The notes below the pieces were generated by a model. It made no database searches. It worked only from the letters and a program-made list of their open reading frames with translations, and was not told where the DNA came from. Made by a program: the position numbers and the translations under genes. Below, in pieces: positions 22,632-30,558 of a stretch of 58,480 nt of DNA (positions are counted from its first letter, which is position 1; every line of letters begins with the position of its first letter). Origin of the DNA: Oscillospiraceae bacterium (GTDB lineage Bacteria; Bacillota; Clostridia; Oscillospirales; Oscillospiraceae). The stretch lies in contig JAGBBD010000037.1 in NCBI GenBank assembly GCA_017938625.1, positions 1 through 58,480 on the forward strand. Reading direction: 5' to 3'.

Positions 22632-23435
22632 ATGCCAAGGGAAAATATCTGCCATTTCATACCACAGGAAAAACAGCCGGATGATCTGTGCGTCATCAAT
22701 TTTGTTTTGGAAACAACACAGCAAGTATTTTCGGCATTAAAAACGGAAGCTGTCTACAAAATGCATTATTTCAGTACCGGGCACGGTTTTCTCCACACGC
22801 CCGGAAAGATCATCCCTGTTTCCATGGGAGATATCTTTTTTTCGTTCCCGGGAGAGGCTTTTGCGCTGGAGACCACAGCGCAGTCAGAGTATTTTTATAT
22901 CAGCTTTCTCGGAGCTCGCGGCAGCAAGATCATGCAGCAGCTGGGCATCGACCGAAACAACTGCATTTCCCGCAGCCATGGCGGTTTAAAAACATTCTGG
23001 CAAAACAGCGCTGAAATGATCACGCCCCTGTCCGGCTTGGTCGCGGAAAGCGTTTTGCTGTTTACCTTTTCCCATCTGGCAGCCACAGAACGGGAACATC
23101 GCGGATTGCAGAAAGGTCAGCCGTGGGCACAGGCAAAAAAGTATCTGGACGATCATTTTACCGATCACCGCCTTTGCCTTCGTACCATGGGAGAGCATCT
23201 GGGCTATCACCCCAAGTATTTATCCGCTGTTTTCAAGCAGCATGTTGGCATGGGCGTTGCGGAATATCTCAACTCGCTGCGTATTCAGCATGGCTGCAAT
23301 CTGATGGCGCAGGGGTTTACCAGTATCGGTGATATCAGCGCCCAAAGCGGTTTTTCCGATGCGCAGTATTTTTCCAAGGTATTCAAAAAGGTCATCGGCG
23401 TCACTCCGGGACAGTATATCAAAGAGCACAAATAA
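22632..23435 (+). CDS. AraC family transcriptional regulator
   Basis: A 267-residue regulator with an N-terminal cupin-like sensor domain (about 1-150) and a C-terminal double helix-turn-helix: LCLRTMGEHLGYHPKYLSAV and the second motif SIGDISAQSGFSDAQYFSKV ending FKKVIGVTPGQY. ATG 22632 has GAGGTG upstream. Divergent to the Gfo/Idh operon with a shared inverted repeat, so it probably controls that operon in response to a carbohydrate. Confidence 0.9.
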   Translation: MPRENICHFIPQEKQPDDLCVINFVLETTQQVFSALKTEAVYKMHYFSTGHGFLHTPGKIIPVSMGDIFFSFPGEAFALETTAQSEYFYISFLGARGSKIMQQLGIDRNNCISRSHGGLKTFWQNSAEMITPLSGLVAESVLLFTFSHLAATEREHRGLQKGQPWAQAKKYLDDHFTDHRLCLRTMGEHLGYHPKYLSAVFKQHVGMGVAEYLNSLRIQHGCNLMAQGFTSIGDISAQSGFSDAQYFSKVFKKVIGVTPGQYIKEHK

Positions 23436-23436
23436 A

Positions 23437-23456
23437 ACGGCGGGGAAACCCGCCGT
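23437..23456. terminator. Bidirectional terminator between AraC and permease genes
   Basis: ACGGCGGG-GAAA-CCCGCCGT, a short strong stem with a tetraloop between two convergent genes. Confidence 0.7.
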
Positions 23457-23461
23457 CTTAT

Positions 23462-24583
23462 TTATGCCAACAAGAGCCATGCGCCAAGGAGCACAGCCAG
23501 GAAGAGAAGGTTCAAGAGCGTAAACTGCAGCAGGTACTTGCCCCTCTGGGTCTTGTAATCCCTGCCGATGTACTTGAAGGAGATCAGGCTTGCCATGGAT
23601 GCGATGATGGTACCCAGTCCGCCCAGATTGGTGCCGATGATGAGAAGGTCATAGCGTGCCGTAAAGCCGGACAGGAGCAACGCTGCCGGAACATTGCTCA
23701 TAAACTGGCTGCAGATCACAGAAGTGATCACCTCGTTGCCGCTGACCACTTGACTGAGCAATTCCTTGAAGGACGGTACCCTGCCCATATTTCCGATGAA
23801 GATAAAAAATCCCACAAAGGTCAAAAGCAGAGAATAGTCCACATCCTTCAGAACGCTGCGATCCAACAGAAGGACTGCGACCAAAGTCACTGCCAGCGCC
23901 ACAGGATAGGCGATCACATGGGCGACAGTCAAAAGGCTCACCACAAAGAGAATGCTATAGATCACGATACTCTTTTTTTGCACAGACAAGCTGACGGTCT
24001 GCTGCGGCACAAAGCTGACGCGCGTTTCCCCGCTGTAAGAAAAGGTCAAGCACCAGATGCCAAGCAGCAGGAAGGCAACGAGGGTGTAGGGCAGCATAAG
24101 CAGCACAAAGTCTCCCAGCCCCATTTGGGCTTTGCCGTAGAGGTACAAATTCTGCGGATTGCCGATGGGCGTGAGCATACTGCCCAGATTGGCAGCAATG
24201 GTCTGCATGACCACCACAGGTACTGCCAGCTTCTGCGCGCCGATCATCTGCAGCACGATAAAGGTAAAGGGCACAAAAGTGATCAGCGCCACATCGTTGG
24301 TAATGAGCATCGAGCTGAAAAAGCACAGCATGACCAGAATGAATGCCGTCAGACGGATATGCTTGACTTTTTGCAAAAGCTTTTCCGCCACAAAGCGGAA
24401 CACACCGCTTTTCTGCAGCCCTGCCATGACTGCCATCAAGCAAAACAAAATGGCAAGCGTACGAAAATCGATATAGGAAAGATAGCTTTTATCCGGCGGC
24501 ACAAAAAACGCAGAGATCACCGCCAGCACCATGGCAATGGTCAGCACCATTTCTTTTTTACACCAAGCCAACACTTTTTTCAC
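23462..24583 (-). CDS. ArsB/NhaD/SLC13-type anion permease
   Basis: A 373-residue membrane permease of the ion transporter superfamily. Visible features are LAILFCLMAVMAGLQKSGVF, the conserved ITNDVALITFVPFTF motif of the first half, ANLGSMLTPIGNPQNLYLYG and, in the second half, SQFMSNVPAALLLSGF. About ten membrane segments. The substrate may be arsenite, a dicarboxylate or another anion. GTG 24583 is taken as start because GGAGGG lies six bases upstream and it begins two bases after the preceding gene's stop. Last gene of a three-gene operon. Confidence 0.85.
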   Translation of the reverse strand: MKKVLAWCKKEMVLTIAMVLAVISAFFVPPDKSYLSYIDFRTLAILFCLMAVMAGLQKSGVFRFVAEKLLQKVKHIRLTAFILVMLCFFSSMLITNDVALITFVPFTFIVLQMIGAQKLAVPVVVMQTIAANLGSMLTPIGNPQNLYLYGKAQMGLGDFVLLMLPYTLVAFLLLGIWCLTFSYSGETRVSFVPQQTVSLSVQKKSIVIYSILFVVSLLTVAHVIAYPVALAVTLVAVLLLDRSVLKDVDYSLLLTFVGFFIFIGNMGRVPSFKELLSQVVSGNEVITSVICSQFMSNVPAALLLSGFTARYDLLIIGTNLGGLGTIIASMASLISFKYIGRDYKTQRGKYLLQFTLLNLLFLAVLLGAWLLLA

Positions 24584-24585
24584 GC

Positions 24586-25677
24586 TTATCCCTCCATCAC
24601 TTCTTTGAGCGCCGCCAGATGCTCCCGAATGGGCAGCTTCTGGGGGCACTTTTTCTCGCAAGCACCGCAGGAAATGCAGTCCGATGCCTTTCCGCGCTCA
24701 CGGGCGATCTCATGATAGGCGGGCTTCTGCTTCCATGCATGGCGCGGCATTTGTCTGTTTTCGTTGTAGAGTCTGAAATACTCGGGGATGGCAATGTTCT
24801 TAGGGCAGTGCTTCACGCAGTAGCCGCAGCCGGTACAGGCAACAGCCGTAGCTTCGCTGATGGCTTCTGCTGCCTGCCGCAGGAGCTCCAGTTCCTGCTC
24901 CGTCATAGGCTCTACCTGCAATAGATTTTCTTCCATCTGTTCCACAGCTGCCATGCCGCTGAGCACCACCTCCACATGGGGAAGGCTCTGAACAAAGCGC
25001 AGCGCATGGAACGCAGGACTGCGCTCCGGGTCAAGCGCCTTTAAGATCTGCGCCGCCTTTTCCGGTACTCTTGCCAGCGTGCCACCCTTGACAGGCTCCA
25101 TGACAATGACAGACTTTCCATGACGCACCGCCGTTTCGTAGCACCTGCGAGACTGAACGCCCTCGCTTTCCCAGTCCAGATAATTGATCTGCAGCAGGAC
25201 GCAATCCACCTCCGGGTGTTTGGTGAGAATCTCATCCAAAAGCTCTGCCGTATCATGGAAGGAAAACCCGATGCGTTTGGCTTTTCCGGAAGCCTTCAGT
25301 TCCCGCAGGAAACGGAACTCATCATATTTTTCTGCCAGCGCATAGTGCTTTTGATCCAGCCAATGGAGCATATACACATCAAAGTAGTCCACGCCGCAGC
25401 GCTTCAGGGACTCTTCAAAATAGGCATAGCAATCCTCGTAAGTCTTTACATCATAGCCGGGCAGCTTGTTGGCAATCAGATACCGATCTCTGGGATAGCG
25501 CTTGACCACGGTTTCACGGACAGCTTCCTCACTTTTGCCGTTGAGATAGGGATAGGCAGTATCAATGTATGTTCCGCCTGCGGCAAAGAACGCATCCACC
25601 ATGGGCGTCAGAATGTCATAACGCACCCGGTCTCCATCCATGGGAAAGCGAAGAAAGCCAAATCCGAGCTTATTCAT
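24586..25677 (-). CDS. Aldo/keto reductase with C-terminal 4Fe-4S ferredoxin domain
   Basis: A 363-residue oxidoreductase. The AKR barrel begins MNKLGFGFLRFPM and carries YIDTAYPYLNGKSE (Asp/Tyr), NKLPGY (Lys) and YMLHW (His), the AKR tetrad. The C-terminus holds ferredoxin-type clusters in CTGCGYCVKHCPKNI and CISCGACEKKCPQKL, suggesting electron transfer with a partner in an anaerobe. ATG 25677 follows AAAGGAG by eight bases. Its start overlaps the end of the upstream C39-like gene by eight bases. Confidence 0.9.
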   Translation of the reverse strand: MNKLGFGFLRFPMDGDRVRYDILTPMVDAFFAAGGTYIDTAYPYLNGKSEEAVRETVVKRYPRDRYLIANKLPGYDVKTYEDCYAYFEESLKRCGVDYFDVYMLHWLDQKHYALAEKYDEFRFLRELKASGKAKRIGFSFHDTAELLDEILTKHPEVDCVLLQINYLDWESEGVQSRRCYETAVRHGKSVIVMEPVKGGTLARVPEKAAQILKALDPERSPAFHALRFVQSLPHVEVVLSGMAAVEQMEENLLQVEPMTEQELELLRQAAEAISEATAVACTGCGYCVKHCPKNIAIPEYFRLYNENRQMPRHAWKQKPAYHEIARERGKASDCISCGACEKKCPQKLPIREHLAALKEVMEG

Positions 25678-26191
25678 GTACACCACTCCTTTTGCGGTCT
25701 TTCACAGAAATGAGTACTGCCGGCAAATACTTCCGCCGTTTCAGAAACTTCTGCAAACTCTCGCCATAGTCATCGGCACCGGTAGAATTTTTATAGGTGT
25801 TATAGCCGTAAAAGCGGCTGTCTTTATAATGCAGCGTCACATAATGAGCACCGATCTTCCACTTTTTTCGCCAATAGTAGAATAAAATGCACACATCGCT
25901 GTCCTTGGCGGTTTGATCGAACCGGGAAACCTTTGCCGTCATGCGGACAGGAAAGCCAAGGCGCTTAAAAAAAGCAAGGTGGCTCAGCAAGAATGTGCCC
26001 ACATTGCCGTTGATCACAGGCAGGCTGCGCGCATACCATACGATCAGCTTTTCTTCTTTGGGTCGATATCCCATCAGACACAGCGCATTGTACGCCGCGA
26101 TCCAGCCGCAGCCCGTGGCAGCGCTGGACCGAAGACCATAGCGCCACTTGTGCTTCGGGATGCTTTCTTGATTATAGATCAGTTGTTTCAT
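25670..26191 (-). CDS. Predicted C39-like cysteine peptidase
   Basis: A 173-residue protein with the layout of the Peptidase_C39_2 group: a Cys-containing helix AATGCGWIAAYNALCLMG (C28), a later GAHYVTLHYKD (H116) and FYGYNTYKN (N131), which could form a papain-like triad. It lacks a signal peptide and any ABC exporter domain. Function unknown; it may process a small peptide. ATG 26191 has AAAGGAG upstream. First of a three-gene overlapping operon with an AKR and a permease. Confidence 0.65.
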   Translation of the reverse strand: MKQLIYNQESIPKHKWRYGLRSSAATGCGWIAAYNALCLMGYRPKEEKLIVWYARSLPVINGNVGTFLLSHLAFFKRLGFPVRMTAKVSRFDQTAKDSDVCILFYYWRKKWKIGAHYVTLHYKDSRFYGYNTYKNSTGADDYGESLQKFLKRRKYLPAVLISVKDRKRSGVHE

Positions 26192-26239
26192 TGGTGCTCC
26201 TTTCGAGGAGGATACTATGATTATATCATAAAGATATAA

Positions 26240-26265
26240 GAAAAGACACAGCAAAAGCTGTGTCT
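26240..26265 (-). terminator. Terminator after the small helix-turn-helix gene
   Basis: AGACACAGC/GCTGTGTCT stem with loop AAAA, followed by TTTT on the minus strand; overlaps the stop codon of the 72-residue gene. Confidence 0.72.
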
Positions 26266-26482
26266 ACACAAATGGATGTTTTTCAAGGAATTTCATCCTT
26301 CCCCTGTACAGACGCATTTGACTGTGGAGCATACTCAAAGTCCTCTCGACTCTGCCAAGAGGAAGCCCCGTTATCCCGGACAGTTCCTCCGCTGTCAGCC
26401 ATGTATCCGACTGCCGCAAAACCTCAAGGACTTTTTCATCTTCTTCCTTGATCCAAGTTCCGCAAATCATTTTCAGTTCCAT
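26264..26482 (-). CDS. Small winged-helix-like protein
   Basis: A 72-residue protein. The stretch WLTAEELSGITGLPLGRVER looks like a helix-turn-helix, followed by a recognition-helix/wing-like region TLSMLHSQMRLYRGRMKFLE. It may be a stand-alone winged-helix DNA-binding protein. No family is recognised with confidence. GAGGTG precedes ATG 26482. It is expressed separately from its neighbours, with a terminator at its end. Confidence 0.6.
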   Translation of the reverse strand: MELKMICGTWIKEEDEKVLEVLRQSDTWLTAEELSGITGLPLGRVERTLSMLHSQMRLYRGRMKFLEKHPFV

Positions 26483-26537
26483 GTGATCACCTCAGTCAGT
26501 ATTATACCACATGAGTCTGCCGCAGAAAAAAGGGGGG

Positions 26538-27293
26538 TCACAAAGCATAGAACTCCAAAATATGCTTGATCGCCTGTTCCATTTTCTTGGGATCGCGGAA
26601 ACGGTGATCCGCACCCTCCACAGGGAGGAATTCGATCACTTTTTGCTCACAGAAATCACGTACCGCACAGATGGGCACGATCTCATCTTCCGTGCCGTGC
26701 AGGATCAAAATACTGTCTGCATGATCAAAAAACTCCGCTTTTTGGATGTCGTTTGTCCGAAGCTCTTCCAAAAACGGTGTGCCGATCATAACCTTACGGT
26801 CAAAGCCTACAGGAATCTCTTTGCCCTTCTGCAGCTTGGCTCTGTCTGCCTCTGTCATAATGGTGCCCGTAAGCACTTCATACATATTGACCGCAGGACA
26901 GCGCAGCGCGATCTTGACAAAGGGATTCTCGTGCTGCAAAAGATACCGAAGCATCAGATATCCGCCGAAGCTGGTGCCGTAGCAATACAGCTGCGGCTCG
27001 CCGAATTGCTGCCGCACATGGCTGACCACCAGTTCCAGATAGGTCATGCAGTCATCCAGGCACAGCTTACTCTTCACATCATCGCCGTGACAGGGCCAGT
27101 TGAAGGTCACCATGGCAGCATTTTTATATTTACTCACAAGGCGCTCAGCAAATTTTTCCGCTGCGCTGTTGTCCTTATGGCTACCGAAGCCGTGGCAGAA
27201 GATCACCACGCGGCCGACTTCATGCCGACCATCACAATAGAGCTTGCAGCGAATATTGTGCGATCGTGCGTTGATCTCAAAATAGCGATGCAT
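26538..27293 (-). CDS. Alpha/beta hydrolase
   Basis: A 251-residue serine hydrolase of the alpha/beta fold. Oxyanion region VVIFCHGFGSHKD, nucleophile elbow CYGTSFGGYLM (Ser), acid in ILILHGTEDEIVP (Asp) and a late His in EGADHRFRDPKK complete the triad. No signal peptide. Likely a carboxylesterase or acyl hydrolase; substrate unknown. ATG 27293 is seven bases after GAGG; an in-frame GTG six bases upstream is too close to that site. Confidence 0.88.
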   Translation of the reverse strand: MHRYFEINARSHNIRCKLYCDGRHEVGRVVIFCHGFGSHKDNSAAEKFAERLVSKYKNAAMVTFNWPCHGDDVKSKLCLDDCMTYLELVVSHVRQQFGEPQLYCYGTSFGGYLMLRYLLQHENPFVKIALRCPAVNMYEVLTGTIMTEADRAKLQKGKEIPVGFDRKVMIGTPFLEELRTNDIQKAEFFDHADSILILHGTEDEIVPICAVRDFCEQKVIEFLPVEGADHRFRDPKKMEQAIKHILEFYAL

Positions 27294-27320
27294 AAACACA
27301 CCTCATCTGATCGTTCTGTT

Positions 27321-27914
27321 TCAAGATATCGTAAAAATCAAGATCTGTTCTCTCGGGTCCTTTCCTTCAAACAGATCACCGCAGAAGATCTCATCATAAA
27401 AATCAAGTTCATCCACAGTCATCAGATAGGAAACATATTCTTCCGACGGATAATAAAAGTACAGAAAGATCTCCCGCGGCTGCTCATAATAGGATGCCAA
27501 AATTCTTGCCATGACTTTTCGCAGGATCTCCACGGAGAAGGGGTTAAAGAAATAACACCGATCCACCTGCGGCGGCACTTCGTAGGTCTCCGCTCTCGTC
27601 AGCACAAAGTCTATGTTTGCACAGCCTGCTGTTTTTTTGTTTTGAACGGCGCTTTGGTAGATCCTTTCGTCATATTCCAGTCCGATGGTGTTGGCTTTTG
27701 TAAGGCGGGACAGGAAAAATCCAACGCGGCCTTTCCCACAGCCGTAGTCCAAAACCACATTTGCTTCACCGATCATACCGCTGTCCGACAGACGTTCCAA
27801 GACGCTGTAAGGTGTCGGCTCATAGGGATAGCGGTATTCATCGGCATTGGTATCGTCCTTGCCGACAGTATTGATTTTCAGCAATGCGTCCCAAGTGTTT
27901 TCTTTCTGTGTCAC
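27321..27914 (-). CDS. Class I SAM-dependent methyltransferase
   Basis: A 197-residue methyltransferase. Motif I is VVLDYGCGKGRVGFFL, followed by the acidic residue in IGLEYDERIYQ, and FFNPFS in place of motif IV. The target is unknown. The start is GTG 27914, overlapping the upstream stop in GTGA and preceded by AAAGGAAAG; the longer ATG 27935 frame lies inside the upstream gene. Translationally coupled to the EamA transporter gene. Confidence 0.82.
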   Translation of the reverse strand: MTQKENTWDALLKINTVGKDDTNADEYRYPYEPTPYSVLERLSDSGMIGEANVVLDYGCGKGRVGFFLSRLTKANTIGLEYDERIYQSAVQNKKTAGCANIDFVLTRAETYEVPPQVDRCYFFNPFSVEILRKVMARILASYYEQPREIFLYFYYPSEEYVSYLMTVDELDFYDEIFCGDLFEGKDPREQILIFTIS

Positions 27915-28774
27915 AGGGCTTCTTTCCTTTCCCATTGAGACAGTAAAATCGCAGCAAAGATCACAGCAAAACCAAAGAGCATACGCAGAGTGATCCGTTC
28001 GTGATAGACAATCACGGAGAAGAGCACACCAAACACAGACTCCAGACTCAGGATCATACCTCCAATGGCAGGCTCTGCATATTTAAAGCCATAGCTTTGC
28101 ATATATAAGCAAAGTGCCGTTGCAAACAATCCCAGATATACAAGTCCGCCCACAGCATCCATGGGAAGCTGCGCCGGGAGTCCATTGGCTGCAAACACAA
28201 AGATCCATGCAAGGAGCGTGACCACCCATAATTCTATGGTCGTCAGCAACAAAACGTTTCTGTCCTTGCAGACAATGGAAGAGATCACAAGATTGATGGC
28301 GCAGGGAACGCCGCTGAGTACAGTCAAGACATCACCTGCTGACATGCCCCAGTCACCGGAAAGAGAAAGAAGTCCCACACCGAACAAACACAGAAACACA
28401 CAGATAATATGGTGCACTTTGGGCCGTTTCTTTGTCACAAGCCAATAGATAAACGGCACCATGACGCTGTAGGTCGTGCACAAAAATGCACTTTTCCCCG
28501 GAGAGGTATCCAGTGAGAGTCCGCCCACCTGCAGAATGTAAGAGGCAAACAAGGTAATTCCCATCCAAAAGCCATGGATCCAGTATTGTTTATCCAGCTG
28601 CTTTCTCTGCGGATATGCAGCCACAAGCAATACGATCCCGGCGATCAAAAACCGAAAGGCAATGATAAACGAGGGCGAAAACACCTCAGAAGCAAGTTTT
28701 CCTATGGTAAAGGTCGTTCCCCAAAGTATGGCTGTCAGAAACAGCGCTGCTTTGGCAAGGGTTGCTCGTTTCAT
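27911..28774 (-). CDS. EamA/DMT family transporter
   Basis: A 287-residue ten-helix membrane protein of the drug/metabolite transporter superfamily. Two EamA repeats are visible: the first begins AALFLTAILWGTTFTIGKLA and the second spans DVLTVLSGVPCAINLVISSI to MILSLESVFGVLFSVIVYHE, which carries the conserved Glu/Pro-like pattern of the second repeat. Export or uptake substrate unknown. Start ATG 28774 has AAGGAG upstream. First gene of a two-gene operon with a methyltransferase. Confidence 0.9.
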   Translation of the reverse strand: MKRATLAKAALFLTAILWGTTFTIGKLASEVFSPSFIIAFRFLIAGIVLLVAAYPQRKQLDKQYWIHGFWMGITLFASYILQVGGLSLDTSPGKSAFLCTTYSVMVPFIYWLVTKKRPKVHHIICVFLCLFGVGLLSLSGDWGMSAGDVLTVLSGVPCAINLVISSIVCKDRNVLLLTTIELWVVTLLAWIFVFAANGLPAQLPMDAVGGLVYLGLFATALCLYMQSYGFKYAEPAIGGMILSLESVFGVLFSVIVYHERITLRMLFGFAVIFAAILLSQWERKEAL

Positions 28775-28804
28775 GTTATGTATCTCCTTACGGGTGCTTT
28801 TATT

Positions 28805-28832
28805 ATCTTATCACAAAAAAGCCGGAATACAA
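28805..28832 (-). promoter_or_regulatory. Promoter of the EamA-methyltransferase operon
   Basis: TTGTAT, 16 bases, TAAGAT on the minus strand. Confidence 0.6.
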
Positions 28833-28844
28833 GACATCGTCCCC

Positions 28845-28880
28845 CAAAAAACAGCCATGCACCGGAAGTGCATGGCTGTT
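28845..28880 (-). terminator. Terminator of the DUF6487-like gene
   Basis: AACAGCCATGCA/TGCATGGCTGTT stem and a T-run on the minus strand. Confidence 0.85.
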
Positions 28881-28915
28881 ATGTAAGCGTTCTGTTTAAT
28901 TCTGCAAAATCGGTA

Positions 28916-29134
28916 TCAGTCTGCGGAATAATCAATGATTACTTTCTTACACGCACTGCACTTATAGGCATAAACCGTTCGTGAATGGTCAGCAGCACCA
29001 TTGGCAAGAGATACGCTCCCCTTGCCCAAAAACGATAATGCAGCAACAAGCTGTTCTTTGGGTGTCCAAGTAACACCATCCCGACATTGAATATAGCCCA
29101 ATTCCATTTCTTTGTTACAATAAGGGCATTGCAT
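28916..29134 (-). CDS. Small zinc-ribbon protein (DUF6487/PF20097-like)
   Basis: A 72-residue protein with two CxxC knuckles, MQCPYCNKEM at the start and AYKCSACKKVIIDY near the end, that would bind one zinc ion. The pattern, with GYIQCRDGVTW after the first knuckle, fits the PF20097 family of uncharacterised Firmicutes proteins. GGGAGTG precedes ATG 29134. No partner genes. Confidence 0.75.
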   Translation of the reverse strand: MQCPYCNKEMELGYIQCRDGVTWTPKEQLVAALSFLGKGSVSLANGAADHSRTVYAYKCSACKKVIIDYSAD

Positions 29135-29221
29135 ACGATCACTCCCTTGACTAAATTCAAATTTGTTTTATTGATTGTATCACAAAACTGCTGGAAAAGG
29201 CAGTCTCATGAGAACATCGGA

Positions 29222-29440
29222 TCAGATTCTGCGGCGAAGGATCAAGCAAGCAACGCCAATGGCAGCCAGAACAAGCCCAATGACAAAAAACAAGATCATT
29301 CTCCGATGCAGTCTGGCAAACATCTCCGGTGATCCGTCCAGCACATGGTAGTACCCGAACAAACTCAGCGCCGCAAACAGCAAGGACAGTACGCAAGCAA
29401 TGATGCTGACGATCCCCACGATCAAGAATAACTTTTTCAT
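29222..29440 (-). CDS. Small two-helix membrane protein
   Basis: A 72-residue protein with hydrophobic segments LFLIVGIVSIIACVLSLLFA and ILFFVIGLVLAAIGVACLIL joined by a polar loop and ending in RRRI. AGGAGG precedes ATG 29440. No recognised family or neighbour relationship. Confidence 0.6.
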   Translation of the reverse strand: MKKLFLIVGIVSIIACVLSLLFAALSLFGYYHVLDGSPEMFARLHRRMILFFVIGLVLAAIGVACLILRRRI

Positions 29441-29496
29441 GCTGTTCCTCCTGTGTATTTCTATTGATTGGGTTTATTTTATCATACTAAACAAAA

Positions 29497-29527
29497 AGAT
29501 AAAAGGGGCAATCTGCCCCTTTTATCT
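29497..29527. terminator. Bidirectional-looking terminator
   Basis: AGATAAAAGGGGCA/TGCCCCTTTTATCT stem with three-base loop, just after the spoIVB-like fragment. Confidence 0.8.
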
Positions 29528-29528
29528 C

Positions 29529-29687
29529 TTATCCTGCCGTATCCAGCATGTTTTCGATAAAAATCCCGTAACCTCTCGTCGGGTCATTCACCAGCACGTG
29601 GGGCACAGCGCCGATGAGCTTGCCATTTTGAATGATCGGTGAGCCGGACACGGGTGAAAAGTCATTGGGGACAACAGTTCTGAACAT
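29529..29687 (-). pseudogene. Truncated spoIVB 3' fragment
   Basis: A 52-codon open frame whose last 39 residues (from [15 protein letters not shown] to the stop) match the C-terminus of SpoIVB encoded about 1 kb away (30559-30675), with conservative changes such as MLDTAG for MLEAAQ. The whole N-terminal signal, PDZ and most of the peptidase domain are absent. The catalytic serine context SGSP is present but the histidine is lost. It follows the stop of the MerR gene by 18 bases, has no ribosome binding site, and is most simply a diverged partial duplication. Confidence 0.8.
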
Positions 29688-29705
29688 AGAACAGACATAG
29701 ATCCA

Positions 29706-30434
29706 TTATTTTTCACAGTAACAGGCGATTGCTTCACTGACGAATGCAGCCGTTCCATCCGCGTGCTTGTCAATGTTATTCTTAAATCTTTCATCGGCAA
29801 CATACATCTGTCCCAGACCGAAAAGAATCTCTTTGGTACATTTGTAATAGTTTTCTGTGATATGACTTTGCAGTTTCTTCACAAGGTTTTGGGCTTCTTC
29901 TGAAGCGGGTACAAAACCGTTTATCATACAAATCGAAAACTCTCTGAAAATGATATCCATATCGGAGGCAAGACTGCTCCACTTGTCCGTTCCATAATTC
30001 TTTGTTTTCTCTGCATGCTCTTTGTAAGCGTCCGTATTCCCCCATCTTTCCTGTGCTTCGGCTTTATAGCTTTCAAATTCACTGTTGTCAAATGCTTTCA
30101 TAATATTTTCTCCTTTCGAAGCACTGTCAATTGCATCGATCAACCTTTCCAAGCGTTCTTTTTTCAACACAAGAAGTTGTTTTTGCGCTTTTAGTGCTTT
30201 ATCTTTGTCGTAGTGCGGAGATGACAAAATTTCATCGATGCTTTTTAAAGAAAAATCAAGTTCACGATAAAAGAGAATCTCCTGCATTCGAAGAAGGGAT
30301 TGTTCATCATAAAAACGATATCCTGTATCCCTGTCAACATCGGCAGGCCGGAGCAATCCAATTTCATCATAATAATGCAGCGTACGCACACTGACACCCG
30401 TAAATTTAGCAAATTCTTTAATCTTCATTTTCAT
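29706..30434 (-). CDS. MerR family regulator with TipAS antibiotic-recognition domain
   Basis: A 242-residue activator. The N-terminal MerR helix-turn-helix is IKEFAKFTGVSVRTLHYYDE followed by GLLRPADVDRDTGYRFY, then a long coiled-coil dimer helix (about 75-115). The C-terminal TipAS domain includes WGNTDAYKEHAEKTKNYG and MYVADERFKNNIDK and binds thiopeptide-like or other ligands. ATG 30434 follows GAGGTG. Base composition is more AT-rich than neighbouring genes, and it sits between two copies of the spoIVB 3' end, suggesting acquisition. Its own promoter has the 19-base MerR spacer. Confidence 0.92.
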   Translation of the reverse strand: MKMKIKEFAKFTGVSVRTLHYYDEIGLLRPADVDRDTGYRFYDEQSLLRMQEILFYRELDFSLKSIDEILSSPHYDKDKALKAQKQLLVLKKERLERLIDAIDSASKGENIMKAFDNSEFESYKAEAQERWGNTDAYKEHAEKTKNYGTDKWSSLASDMDIIFREFSICMINGFVPASEEAQNLVKKLQSHITENYYKCTKEILFGLGQMYVADERFKNNIDKHADGTAAFVSEAIACYCEK

Positions 30435-30455
30435 TTTTATCACCTCACAAAAGGA

Positions 30456-30486
30456 AGGATACACTATAACGCAGCGTGAGAGTCAA
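30456..30486 (-). promoter_or_regulatory. MerR-type promoter with 19-base spacer
   Basis: TTGACT, 19 bases, TATCCT on the minus strand, with an ACGCTGCGT palindrome in the spacer. Overlong spacers of 19-20 bases are the hallmark of promoters twisted open by MerR-family activators, so the gene is probably autoregulated. Confidence 0.72.
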
Positions 30487-30525
30487 TACCTTTTAAAAAC
30501 TAATTTTATTGTAGCATAGGATGTA

Positions 30526-30552
30526 TAAAAATGGCAGGGGTATCCCCCTGCC
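30526..30552 (-). terminator. spoIVB terminator
   Basis: GGCAGGGG/CCCCTGCC stem six bases after the stop, with TTTTT on the minus strand. Confidence 0.82.
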
Positions 30553-30558
30553 AAAACT

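Noticed and set aside
26511-27938. A 475-codon plus-strand frame opposite the hydrolase and methyltransferase genes
   Set aside because: Crosses two well-supported minus-strand genes and the gap between them; a shadow frame.
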